Assembly (NCBI GenBank): GCA_051294375.1
Contig: CM119263.1
Location: forward strand, 10,262,210-10,326,209
From: Paraspadella gotoi
Taxonomy: Eukaryota; Chaetognatha
Reading direction: 5' to 3'
DNA length: 64,000 nt
The notes under the pieces: model-generated
Databases searched by the model: none
Told to the model about the DNA's origin: nothing
What the model saw: the letters and a program-made list of their open reading frames with translations, nothing else
Made by a program: the position numbers and the translations under genes
Shown here: positions 22,991 through 33,965 of the stretch, one piece after another
Layout: the number at the start of each line of letters is the position of its first letter
How positions within the stretch are numbered: position 1 is the stretch's first letter

Positions 22991-23340
22991 TTATTATTAT
23001 CATTATTTTTATTAGTATAGAAAGAGAGACGACTTTCGGATGTCCCGAGCATCCACTTCTTCTGCCGGATCATCTTATGAACCAGTCGTCCAGCCGAGCT
23101 CACTACTTCCTCGCTTTTTCGCGCGCTTCCACTATAGAGACGACTTCTCTTATCGATCTCTCTTTTCTCTTTCTTTTCGACTTTCTTTCTCACACAGTAC
23201 GAGCCACACAACGCACCTCTCGACTCTATCACGCACCACATTCTCTTCCAGCATCTCATCCTATCTCTTACGCACGCGAGCGCTCGCGGGCCGCACAACG
23301 CCACACGATTCGCGCTAAGTGTCGGTGCTCAGCCTAGCCG

Positions 23341-23389
23341 ACTCTTAGTTCTAAGAGTGCCCGGCCCATAAGCGCCGCCGCTTATCGGG
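23341..23389. other. Two adjacent hairpins near the left edge of the 6.4 kb block
   Basis: ACTCTTAG-TT-CTAAGAGT (23341-23358) is followed by ATAAGCG-CCGC-CGCTTAT (23368-23385), flanked by CCC and GGG that can extend the stem. These could be structural RNA elements or chance. Confidence 0.35.
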
Positions 23390-24348
23390 TCCTCGCTAGT
23401 AACCAGGTCGTTTACGACTGCAAGCCCATTCGATGTTGAAGAACCAGCGGGCATGAAGGTTGTGTCCAGCGGGAGTGCTATTCGGCCGTGTGTTCGGATG
23501 AAGATCTACGTGAGGAAGTCAGCACGGGTTGTCCTTCGATCTTTACGAGTATCCACTATCGCGTTACGGCGTGAACATTCTTGCCTTATTTCGGTTTATC
23601 CGATTCGGTAGGAACGTTGGTTGGGAGTAATTGTTGTCGGTCGTGTTGAAGGTCCATTACTCTTTTGAAGTATTGCGAATGGTATTAATTTTACTCGTCT
23701 TGGCGGCGCAGATGTAACTTTGAACTTTCTGATCAATGCATGGTTGAATAGCTAATGTTTCAGTATGTTCTATGTGTTTGATCCTTAGTATATCGTCAGG
23801 CAATGATTTGGAGTTTGGAAGCTAAACGAGATATTCCTAACGCATTTGCTGTTGCCCAGTTATATAGTCCTCGCCATCGCGCCTCGTCTAGCGGGTGCTG
23901 GCGTCGGCGTATATGCGGTATTCTCCGTTTTCTTTAATTTTTTGCGTCATTTAAAAAGATTTAAGTCCTGGAGTCGTTTTTGATTTCGCTGACTAGGCAT
24001 TCTAAGAGCTCGCGGTGCTCTTCCTGATCCGAACTCTCAAAAGCTGCTTTTGTCGACACAACCGTGAGTGCCGTGTCAACGGTTGCGCGAGAATAGGAAA
24101 ATCTGTGAGTAAAAGCACCATGTAGTAGTTCAGTGAAGCCAGGAGGGCGCGGAGAATGCTTCTGCGTGTTTGATCTGCTTTCAGTTTGAATCTTCGTGGC
24201 TTGTTCGCATGAGCTTTTTATGCTCTGCTGAGGTTCATGTATATGCTCTGCGATGATGCTAGCCAGAGGATTTTGATGTCGTCTTTCCTTACGTAGGACG
24301 CATGCTTGTGTCCCTTCAAAAACGAACACGATTATCCTCGTGCGACCA

Positions 24349-24546
24349 TCATTTCCAGGAATTCTTCCGCACAAGCGTTCTGCATTTCCTCAGGTGATCT
24401 TCGCCGTTAGTGCATGAGGTCGCGCCGTATTGAATGAGGAATGCGTCTTTACGTTCTCTTCCGAGGTCTGCACAAATCTCGTCTAGGATGGCCTGCAGCA
24501 CGTGTATACACTGTTTTCTAGAGTACCGCCCAGAGGGGAAGTTTAT
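24349..24546 (-). pseudogene. Coding-like fragment, unrecognised
   Basis: A 65-codon open stretch without its own start, ending at a TGA. It includes CIHVLQAILDEICADLG and a Cys/His cluster CTNGEDHLRKC. Amino acid composition is balanced. No family is recognised. It lies at the 3' side of the block if the block is read on the minus strand. Confidence 0.18.
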
Positions 24547-25664
24547 TCATCGTGCCAGTTGTGTCCTGCGCCTGCAGGAAAGCGGTTACCGTGTTTTTAC
24601 GGCATTATGTATGCCAGGTCTTGACCTGATGGAAACACGACTAAGGATATCGAACTGGAACATTGGTAGTTCGTGAGGTGTTGCTATCTCTAAGACTTGA
24701 GGCAATTAGTCTGCGGTTCCGTTAGCGAAGGTGGAATCGTTAATCATTCTACAGCTGACTAAGTCGTCGCCGAGATTAGCCTCCATCGTGTTTCGCGAAT
24801 GTTTACTTCAGATCGTCTATTTGTCTTGCCGATATGGCGGATGGTGATTCGTTTCGGTTTATATAAGAAGAGCATTCACGAGTAAGCTTACTCTCAGAAT
24901 GTTGCCTGTGCGAGACACGGACTCCAGGCTTTTTCGATAGACTTTCAAGGTAATCTTTTTGCAAGGGCTGCACGTTCTTCGACTGGGCGTCCTTGATTTA
25001 CGAAATCTTGGTTTTCGGTAAGCCGTTCAGTGGTAGTGCCTTTCGAAGGTCGAACTCTTATAGTTTGTAGGAAGCCCTCCTTGCAGTCGTTTATTGATTC
25101 CCCAAGAGACAGTCTCTCTGAATTCGCCAGACTGTTTCCCAAACACTAAGGGAGCCTTGTCAAATGAGAGATGGGTCGATCTCTTTAAAAGGGCGTGAAG
25201 GATTCGTCTTTTCCTCTGTCGTCATGTTTTCTGGCGTCCTTTTTCTCGGGCTTCTTCTACCGCCTCTAATATCTGCTTCTGACCGGCGTGTGTTTTATTT
25301 ATAATTTGTTGGCCGGTAGTTTTCTTTTATCGGCACCCGTTCGTAATTTCGGTCTTATCCCATCGTTGAGTCTGCCTGGACTGTCTCCAGCCATCACGAC
25401 GGAGATACCCAGTCTGGGTCAGGTTGTAAATCGCTTTTTGGCTCTCTTCGTGACGATTAAATTTGCCTTTTGCTCCGCCATTCACGCACGGGTTGCCTGG
25501 TAGTTTTCTACCCCTTGTTTCACGGTGCTCGCCTTGAGATACTGTGGCCAAAGCTGGTTTCTCCGTCCGGGATTGTAGGATCGCCCCCAACTTTTTTTGG
25601 GGGGAGCCCCCTTTCCAAAAGACCCTGGAAGCGGAACTTTCCGAGTAAAGCCTGGCTGCTCTTA

Positions 25665-25814
25665 CTAGAGATTTCCCGCCTCGTTCTTTTCATGCAATAG
25701 AAGCGGTATCCTGTGTTTTCTTACGTTCAACCACAATCTTCTGGCGAGCCATCTTGCCGCTTTGTAGGGCTGACTGTTGTCCTTGAAGAGGTGAGTAACT
25801 GTTTCCCCCGCCAT
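25665..25814 (-). pseudogene. Coding-like fragment following 25821-26084
   Basis: A 49-codon frame beginning MAGETVTHLFKDNS, seven bases after the stop of the preceding fragment and in a different frame. Balanced composition with several Arg/Trp residues (ARWLARRLW). Not recognised; it might be the continuation of the upstream fragment after a frameshift. Confidence 0.15.
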
Positions 25815-25820
25815 GTAGTG

Positions 25821-26084
25821 CTACTTGAGTAGACCTTGCTTTTCGGCTGGGAGACGCATCCACATTTTCATTTCTGGTCCTGGTCGGTTGTGGGCTGTTC
25901 CGATTATCACATCCTGTCCTCTCGTCTGGGGAATATGAAGAAGGTTTGTGTCCAGTACACAGTTCTGGAACATACTACTGAAGGATTTATGCGGTCTCCG
26001 GATGACGACATTTCCGTTTCCGCAGTCGATACCGGGAGACGGCGGGCCGGAGTAGATTTTGCACTCGTCATCGACGCATTCGTT
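25821..26084 (-). pseudogene. Coding-like fragment, unrecognised
   Basis: An 87-codon open stretch bounded by stops, with cysteines (ECVDDEC, GIDCGNG) and a well-mixed C-terminal half ending in PAEKQGLLK. It continues into a second open frame at 25814 after a possible frameshift. No known domain is recognised. Confidence 0.18.
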
Positions 26085-27695
26085 CTACAAACTTCTCGGG
26101 ATAGTGTTTATCGATGCCCCGTGTCGTAAAGGCAGCTTGCTGGGGCTCCTCCTACCTAACTGGCTCGGTGGTAAGCTGTTGCTATTGAAAGTTGATCCCT
26201 TATCCCTCTCGTGTCATCCCTGGGTGGCGGGTCGTTTTGTGGGTGGGGCGGATGGTTTTGCGGCTGATTCCATTGGAAGGGGGGGGTTCCATTTCACCTT
26301 TTGTATCTTCTGGGTTATTATTTCTCGGGATGAAAACCTCTGGTTCGTGACACTTTATCTCTGCTTTCCTTATTGTAGCCCTTGGTAGTAGGGATTCGCC
26401 TTTTGCATCACCAACTATGGATAGGGTCGGTTATAGATCGCTTTCCCTGCATCTTTGTGCTCAGGGTGGCTGCTCGCTCGGCCTATGCGATTCAATCGTG
26501 ACCTTTCTTTTTTTGTTCCGGTGTCGGTGGGTCTTCGTGCTGGCAATCGCCGTCGGCTGTCCTCTGCTTTCGGTTTCAATCGTCACTTTGCTGATAACTT
26601 TTTCACTTTCACTTTCTCTTTTTGTCTTGCCGAGAGTGAGTTAGTTCTTTTTCTTTCTTTTTTGGCTATAGTTTTCTTGCAATATTTTCACCTTTTTACA
26701 AAAAAAGCCTTTCTTTTCATTTATTGCCCAGTTTTTCCAAGGTTTGTAGGCTTTCCTTTACTATTTCTAGTGCTAAGTTCTTTTTTTTCACTTTTCTTTG
26801 AGCGGATTGAAAAGTCTTGTGGAGGGCGTACAGCGGCCGTTTTCCCCCCGGTAAATTTCAAGTGCTGCTTTCGCGCATTCTTTTAAAATGCGTTTTATTC
26901 TGTCCTGGTGGCATTCTTTGGCCAATTGCTTTTATTTCGTTCCGCGCGTGCCTGCGCTAACTTCGCCGCTTTCAATTCCTTTCCTGGGATGTAGCCTCTG
27001 CACTATTTCTGTTTTCTTGATATATTCTTCTCTGTACTTTTCAGAAATTTAATTTCGCGTATCCAGAGCAAACGTTTTCAGTGTCATCACACACCCACAC
27101 ACACTACAAGGAAAATTCTACTACGTCTGGAATCCAAATTTGTTTCTTGTCTTCCCCTGTAGGATCTTTCTCCCCAGCGGCCTTCGTTCCTTTCTTCGCG
27201 GCGTTCCCGCCATCGATCTTCTAGCGCGGTTACAGTCGCGGCTTGGCTTTTTCGCCATTCTCCGGTCGTCCTTCTTTTTTCGTCCTTCCTTCTCTTTCAT
27301 CAGGGTGGCCAATGTCCTTGGGTGAGCTTCTCCAGCAATTCTAGGAAGTTATTCGCCTCTTGTAGCATGGCCCTTGGAGAGGGCGCTGGCGCTTTCCGCT
27401 GGGTCTTGTCGTATTAATCTTTCTGGCAGGAGGAGTCGGTCCAGGATTTTTGACGGTGGCGTTGTCCTTGACGGAGTTGATGAAGCGTCTCGCTTTTCGC
27501 TTCGCCTGTCCGTTGGTCACAAGCCATCCGCGGAGGATCCATTCGAATTCGCTTCCCTAGTTCCCTTTTTCTTCCCGCTTTCGATGAAGGAGCGGAAAAT
27601 CCATCGCTTCTTGTGCGATCCCCTGGAGCGTAGGGTGTCAAAAGCCTTTTGGTCAGCAGACGTGCGGTGGTGCATTGGGGACTGCGCCTCGTTCT

Positions 27696-28187
27696 TCAGG
27701 TGCGACGACGGCGAAACCTGCGGTATACCTCGTTGGACCAGGGCGAGCCCGTGCTCCGGGTACCTCCGGTTCGACTTTTACTTCGATGCGCTCCGCCACC
27801 TCTGAAGGCTGAGAATGATGTTGACCTTCGAAGATGTCGCATAGTCCTCTGTAGAGACTTACCGCGTATCGGGTCAAATGAAGGCAGCTGACCTCCGTAG
27901 TCTCTGGTGAATAAGGCTTGGAGTTTGTTCATCCACATGTTGACGTCGCCCTGCATCCTCTCAGGGATTGATAAATCCTCCGTAGGATAATCCTGGGGCT
28001 TTTCGTCGGCTCGTCGTTTCTCTATCTTTATCGTGCTGCTTCTGGGAGTGGCTTCCGCGGCGGCTGGGCGTTTTTCCTCGGCGGGGAGGGTCGCGGCTAT
28101 TGTCACGTATGGTTTCGCGGCTGTAGTCACGCCTCCATCTAGATGTCCGATGTCGCGGTCCGTTCTCCAGTCGGTTTCCGTCGTCAC
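27696..28187 (-). pseudogene. Coding-like frame of 163 codons, possibly gag-like but not identified
   Basis: Longest minus frame in the block. The first half is Ala/Thr/Glu/Lys-rich, followed by a segment with helical appearance (MQGDVNMWMNKLQALFTRDY) and an Arg-rich end. A structural or nucleic-acid-binding protein of a retroelement would fit this arrangement, but I see no zinc knuckle and no enzyme domain next to it. The plus-strand frames over the same bases look less protein-like. Confidence 0.2.
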
Positions 28188-28395
28188 CGTTGGTCGTCAG
28201 TCGTCGCCGTCGCTTTCCCGCATAAGCTCATTATCTTCTGTTATGTTGCTGTTTCGTCTGTTACCGTGTCTTTTATGATTTCACGGTGTTATGTCAATGT
28301 CCTAATTTTTAGAAGTAACATGTTTTCCACCGTTTGTTTTTCGTTTACTAGGCGAGCATTTTCATTCTCTGAACCGGCCATTGAGTGATCTCCGC

Positions 28396-28981
28396 CTACT
28401 TCCAGCTGCGACGTTTCGTAGGTTTTTCGTTGAAGTCCAGTTGGGTGTAGTCGTCACTCCGTGAGGAGATTTCAACGCGTCTTCCAAGCCTTTTCGTTGT
28501 CGTTTCCGTCATTTTGCTGAGTCCGGGATGTGAACGTCGTTGAATGTCGTCGGCTTGCGCGTATTGCGCTTTGACTTCCGGAGCCATGAATTGGACGTCC
28601 AGTCCGTGGGGTCGAGGTAATGTCCTACCATAAATGGTTTTTTGGCGGACGCGGTGGCGGCTGGTCGGGCGTCGGGGCTGATGGATGAATGTTTTTCTCC
28701 GTCATTTCTTTTCGTTTCGTTTTCTTTCCTTTTTGCGTGAGCCTTATCGACGGCTTTCGTCAAGTTGCCCAAGACGCAGATTTTCTGAATGACCTTCAAT
28801 CTTGGCCTGTTCTTTCAGAGTTCTTGTTTGTTCGTTGCGCACTTGTTCGCTTTCGAAAAATGTCCTTTTCCTTTGGTGTAGGGGTCGTGGTTGCGGCGTG
28901 GGGCGGATTTTCGATTTTCGACGTGTTTAAAAAATTGCCGATTTTCGAAGTTTCTTTCGCAATCTCGTGTGTGGACACCAC
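28396..28981 (-). pseudogene. Overlapping minus-strand frame fragments at the right of the block
   Basis: Three frames of 61, 96 and 63 codons overlap in different phases (28796-28981, 28509-28799, 28396-28587). They read best as one Lys/Ser/Thr-rich protein broken by frameshifts, including a segment MAPEVKAQYAQADDIQRR. They would be the N-terminal part if the block is a minus-strand element. No family is recognised. Confidence 0.18.
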
Positions 28982-29465
28982 TCGACCGATAACTGAACTG
29001 GCCGTACCGATGAGAGGAATAAGGGATATCTTGCGAAGTAACGGAAAACAAGAGTTTTATTATCAGAAATAAAATGGTGAATCAAAAAATTCATGGAAAT
29101 GAAAATTCTTTTGCTCTTTCTTTGTGAAGCCAGAAAGAACAAGTGACAAGCAATTCACATCCAAAGCCTCTACTTCTTACTTTTAGTTTCCGCTCCCTGA
29201 ACCCCACTAGGATCCCTGCCTTGTTCCCCATTGGCCCCCGACCGCATGTGATCCCCTTAACTCTTCTGTGATTGGTTCGTGGTCGCAAGTGTGGTCCATA
29301 GAGTTTAGGGTAAGGTCTTTGTTTGGGGCTTTTGGTGAGTTTGGCTTTGCCGCCGGCTGCTCTGCTGCTTTGCTGTCTTCCTCTGCTCCTCGTATGGGTT
29401 TGGGGAGGCGAGAGAGAAGAGAACAGCAGCCGGCGACCGCGTTGGTCAGTGAGCGTTTGATGATA

Positions 29466-30208
29466 TGTAGATATATATATATTGAATTGTAGTTTTTTAT
29501 TTCTATAATAGCATTGTGGTTCCTCTGCCCTTTACTTTAAACACATTGTAATTATAAATTACTTATAATGACGTTTTTATAAAAATAAAACCTTAGACGT
29601 TTACGCATTAAACACTTTTTATACTAGACATTTTTGTTTTTAACATTAAACAATTTACTTTTTTATAAAAAAAAGTTCCTATTTTTGCCCTTACTTAACA
29701 CATTATAATTATACATTTTAGGTATATTTCATTTATGCTTTATATTTTTTATATTTTGTTCTTGTTTTTATTAACGCTTGTTTTTCGTTTATGCTTATAT
29801 TTTTTTTGTTTTTGTCTTTGTTTTCATATTTTTGGTTTAAAATTTGAATTTTGAACGTTCTTGTATTTGTATTTGTTCTTGTATTTTATAGTTTCTTATG
29901 AATTAGTTCATAATATTTTTATTGATGAGTCCATTAACACGTTTGTGTCTTTTGTTTCTTGATTTTTTTGGTTTAAAAATTTGAATTTTGAACGTTCTTT
30001 GAACGTTATATTTTAATAGTTTCTTATGAATTAGTACATAACATTTTATTTATGAGTCCAACTTAAAACGTTAAATTTAAATGTTAAAGTTAAACGTTAA
30101 TTTTAAAATAGACCGAGGTTAGTCTATTTAAGCGTTTGTGTCTTGTGTTTTCTTGTTGCTTCCTTTTTATACTTGATGTTTTTTGGTTTAAAAATTTGAA
30201 TTTTGAAC

Positions 30209-30243
<35 letters not shown>
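29466..30243. repeat. AT-rich 0.78 kb unit ending in poly(A), first copy
   Basis: Starts at a TAGATATATATATATTG stretch and ends TTTTGAACGTT plus about 33 A. Internally, three degenerate copies of a roughly 110-130 base subunit share TTTGAATTTTGAACGTTC, TTTCTTATGAATTAGT and ATGAGTCC. Further copies are at 30497-31282, 38475-39273 and inverted at 51655-52456. A retroposon with a poly(A) tail is one reading; an AT-rich tandem array is the other. Confidence 0.8.
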
Positions 30244-30244
<1 letters not shown>

Positions 30245-30249
30245 GCGAA

Positions 30250-30274
30250 NNNNNNNNNNNNNNNNNNNNNNNNN
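30250..30274. other. Assembly gap, 25 N
   Basis: Exactly 25 N placed between two near-identical copies of the AT-rich unit. This suggests that overlapping contig ends were joined without merging. Confidence 0.99.
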
Positions 30275-31238
30275 TATTAAGCGCTCTCTTTATTTTTATT
30301 TTCTTTGTTTTTATTAGCGTGATACTGATAAGTGATATTAACTCATTTCGTTTTTAGCGTCCTTTGTTTACGTCTATTTCGTTTTTAGCGCTTTTGTCTC
30401 TTTGTTTTTATAGCGTCTTTAGTTTTTATAAAGTGTCTCTTCTGTTGATCTTTGCGTGCTTAGTATATATATGTATGTATATGTGTATGTGTGTATACTA
30501 TGTAGATATATATATATTGATTTGTAGTTTTTTATTTCTATTAATAGCATTGTGGTCCTCCTGCCCTTTACTTTAACACATTGTAATTATAAATTACTTA
30601 TAATGAACGTTTTATAAAAATAAAACTTACGTTTACGGCATTAAACACTTTTTATACTAGACATTTTTGTTTTTACATTAAACAATTACTTTTTATAAAA
30701 AAAAAGTTCCTATTTTTGCCCTTACTTAACACAATTATAATTATACATTTTAGGTATATTTCATTTATGCTTTATATTTTTTTATTTTGTTCTTGTTTTT
30801 ATTAACGCTTGTTTTTCGTTATGCTTTATATTTTTTTGTTTTTGTCTTTGTTTTCATATTTTTGGTTTAAAATTTGAATTTTGAACGTTCTTGTATTTGT
30901 ATTTGTTCTTGTATTTTATAGTTTCTTAATGAATTAGTTCATAATATTTTTATTGATGAGTCCTTTAACACGTTTGTGTCTTTTGTTTCTTGATTTTTTT
31001 GGTTTAAAAATTTGAATTTTGAACGTTTCTTGAACGTTATATTTTATAGTTTCTTATGAATTAGTACATAACATTTTATTTATGAGTCCACTTAAAACGT
31101 TAAATTTAAATGTTAAAGTTAAACGTTAATTTTAAAATAGACCGAGGTTAGTTCTATTTAAGCGTTTGTGTCTTGTGTTTTCTTGTTGCTTCCTTTTTAT
31201 ACTTGATGTTTTTTGGTTTAAAAATTTGATTTTTGAAC

Positions 31239-31282
<44 letters not shown>
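30275..31282. repeat. AT-rich unit, second copy with 0.2 kb left extension
   Basis: 30275-30490 contains TTTTTATTAGCGT and TTTTTAGCGTC repeats and matches 38245-38466. 30497-31282 repeats 29466-30243 nearly base for base, ending in about 40 A. Confidence 0.85.
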
Positions 31283-31284
<2 letters not shown>

Positions 31285-31289
31285 GAAAA

Positions 31290-31619
31290 GTTGATTGAAA
31301 AATTAAACTCAAGCAGTTTTTTTTTAATAATTACGCAAAGGGGAAAGTACAAATACAAAACTTACCTTTTCCAAACAAAAAAAAAAACCTCACTACGATG
31401 TCGCCCGCACGATGAATATCGACGGAATACATAAGCAGCCCGTCAGCAACGAAGCAACAACAGAAACAACAGCAACACAAGACAACGTCGGTCCCTTTTT
31501 TCCATTCTTCGTCGAATCTCAATATCAAGTGATGAAAAAACAACTGGGGCTGATTTAATGGCGGAAGATTAAGTCCGACTCTAAATCCCTCGCCCATTTT
31601 TTTTTCGCCCCGAGAAAGG

Positions 31620-31681
<62 letters not shown>

Positions 31682-32400
31682 GAGAGAGAGAGAGGAGAAA
31701 GGGATTAGAAGAGAGGAGACAATATTTTTAGAAAATGAACTGCCAGGGCGAGAGAAAGAGAATAAGCTCGATAAAAAACCCAAAAATGTGGCCCGAAAAA
31801 AAAAGTTGGAAACAATAGAGCGAATATGATGTAGTTTTTAGTAAAATTCTTTTAAACTAAATCAATTTATTTTAAAATTTAAAATTCCCGATTTTAACAA
31901 ATGAAACAGGCAAAGAAAGAAAACATCACATTATAATAGTAAAGAATGAAGAAACGAGCGAACAAATTGAGCTGCAGTCACTTCTTTTCCCGAAGATTGA
32001 GTCTCTCAAGAAAAAGAAAACAAAAAGTTTTTAAGGAAGATTAACAGTCAGTCGTTTTCCCCCTCTCTGTCTCTGTCTCTGTCTTTCTATCTCTTTCTTT
32101 TTTTCTTGGCTCTATTTTCTCTCTTCAGTCTCTTATACACAGCTCTCTCTCGTCTTTCAGTCTCTTCCTCTCTCTCCTTCTCTCTCTCCTCCATCCCTCC
32201 CATCTCTCTATTCTTTTATCTTCCTCCCTATCCTATTCTTTACTCTTTTAAAAACTTCTCTCTCTCTAAAAAGATCCATCTTCCTGGAATTTTGACGAAA
32301 ATTCCAGTTTTAAGAAAGAAGAAGATGAAAAAATATTCAAAGGAAAATCCGGTCATAATTTCTGCGGACAGAAATTAGATCCGTAAAAGATGCTCCCGCC
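31290..32400. repeat. 1.1 kb segment, first of four copies
   Basis: Begins AGTTGATTGAAAAATTAAAC. Contains a GA tract (31619-31700), a CT-rich stretch (32060-32270) and ends near CCGTAAAAGATGCTCC. Other copies: 35164-36215, 39280-40405 and inverted about 50460-51655. Ser/Leu-rich frames over the tracts are not genes. Confidence 0.85.
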
Positions 32401-33350
32401 GGAACCAGAGAGATGAAGACGACGAACAGCAGGAGACGACGACGATGAGGAACGAACGACACGATGAGGACGACCGACGATGAGGACGACACGGACACGA
32501 CGACGACTGATGACGACGACGATGAGGACGACGACGACGAACGTTGGTAGAGACACCATGGCAACGACTAACGATAGTTACGACGGCGATGCGACGACGA
32601 TCGAGACGGATGGGACGACGATGCGACGACGATACGCGACGGGACGACGATAAAGTGACGACGATGGCAACCGACAATAGCGAACGACGACGGCAACGAC
32701 GATGCGACGAGGACGCGACTGGATAGCGACTAAGACGATAGCGACACAAACAATGGCGGCACGACGATAGCAAATGATGACGACGATGATGATGAGGAGC
32801 GATGACGACAAACGATAGAGAGAGACGAACAGACCATGGCGATGACTCAGCGATAATTATGACGGCGATGGCGACGACGATCGGAACGAGGAACGAAATG
32901 GCGACGACGATAGCGGACGACGATGGCGACGACGATGGCGACGACGATAGCGACGACGAATAGGCGACGATGGCACGGGACCATGGCGAGACGAGGGACG
33001 ACACCGTTGATGATGATAGCAAAGACCGTCTGCAATTAAACTTTCGGGACGAAGGAGACGATGAAAGTCTTTTCCTGCAATGTTGCCCGACGATGACGAC
33101 GAGACAGCGACAGACGACAGCGACGACAATAGAAAAGACCGATAGCGACGTCGATAGCGACGATGTCAAGTCTAAAAGCGACGGCGACGGGAAGACCGCA
33201 AATTAAAAACACGAACGACGAACGACGATTGATGATGATTATAAATTGATAGATTGATTGAATGATGATGAATGATGATGATTGATGATTGATGAGATGA
33301 TGAATGATGATACGAATGATGATGATGATGATGATGCTCACGATAACGTA
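32401..33350. repeat. (GAC)n-derived trinucleotide tract grading into GAT repeats
   Basis: Nearly 1 kb of GACGACGAT/GATAGCGACGAC-type repeats, ending in ATGATG units at 33230-33335. Frames (for example 264 codons at 32375-33169 minus) translate to Ser/Arg/Val runs. It is repeated at 40405-41735 and inverted at about 49440-50455. Confidence 0.9.
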
Positions 33351-33730
33351 CCGGTGACGACGACGGAGAAACAACGAAACCATTGGACCCCCACGAAAAA
33401 ACAGTAATTGTTGTATTCTCCTTTATTTCCGTTTATTAGATTTTTATTCTACTATCATATTTACAAAAAAATCTATTCACGTATATTTGCTTTTCGTGTC
33501 TGTCTTTTCTTTTTTTTCTCGTCGTTTCTGTTTTTCCGCACTCCGTCGACACTCCTAAGCCCGCCGCCTTCTTCGCCGACCAGCCGCACCAAAAGTCTGC
33601 CGTAGAAATGATCAATGGTTTAGAGAGAAACGAAGATGTTGTTGACGAATTAACAGAATATTTACGTCGCCATGGCAACGTGTCAATGGTTCGCGTATAA
33701 CGGTGAGATATTAACAGCGTCGGTGACAGT
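33351..33730. other. Spacer, no gene seen
   Basis: Collinear with 41735-41994. It contains CACCAAAAGTCTGCCGTAGA in both copies. Frames do not persist between copies. Confidence 0.55.
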
Positions 33731-33965
33731 CGTTGAGGTAACGCGCGCGTTTTAAACGGTGTTGAGTTAACGGTCGTTGAGTTAACGGTTGTTGATTAGT
33801 TGAGTTTAGTTAGTAGTTGTCTTTTTGAGTTAACGGTTTTCAAATTGTCAAAGTAATGGTTATTTGAGTTAACAGTTGTTCAAAGTAATGGTCAGTGAGT
33901 TAACAATCATTGAGTTAAAAGTTGTCGAGTTAACAGTTATCTGAGTTAAATCATTCTCAATCATC
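33731..33965. repeat. GTTAAC minisatellite
   Basis: Units of 12-18 bases built on GTTGAGTTAACGGT, degenerating rightward into GTCAAAGTAATGG and GAGTTAACAGTT forms. Copies at 41995-42265 and inverted 48895-49165. The frame over one copy reads as a Thr-Val-Val-Glu-Leu repeat and is not a gene. Confidence 0.9.

Larger units (their letters stand above)
23036..29460. other. 6.4 kb GC-balanced block with fragmentary minus-strand frames; possible decayed mobile element
   Basis: The longest stretch free of microsatellites, with balanced base composition unlike its AT-rich flanks. At 38.24-38.47 kb the two flanks of this block are joined instead by about 220 bases resembling 30275-30490, so the block is absent from that copy. 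Many 50-160 codon minus-strand frames with non-repetitive composition succeed one another in shifting frames, as in a decayed element or an unpolished gene. I found no reverse transcriptase YxDD box, integrase signature, terminal repeats or target duplication by eye. Identity unknown. Confidence 0.4.

Noticed and set aside
27760-27785. GGTTCGA motif, like a tRNA B box
   Set aside because: It is not followed by the expected CC, no A box lies upstream and no cloverleaf can be drawn. Other GGTTCGA sites (7944, 9482 region) fail the same way.
23036-29460. LTR retrotransposon with two long terminal repeats
   Set aside because: No matching terminal repeats were found between 23.0-23.9 kb and 28.9-29.46 kb by eye, and no YxDD or integrase motif was seen on either strand.
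32375-33169. 264-codon minus-strand frame
   Set aside because: It is a translation of the GAC/GAT trinucleotide tract (Ser, Arg, Val, Ile runs). Similar frames appear in every register and on both strands of each copy.
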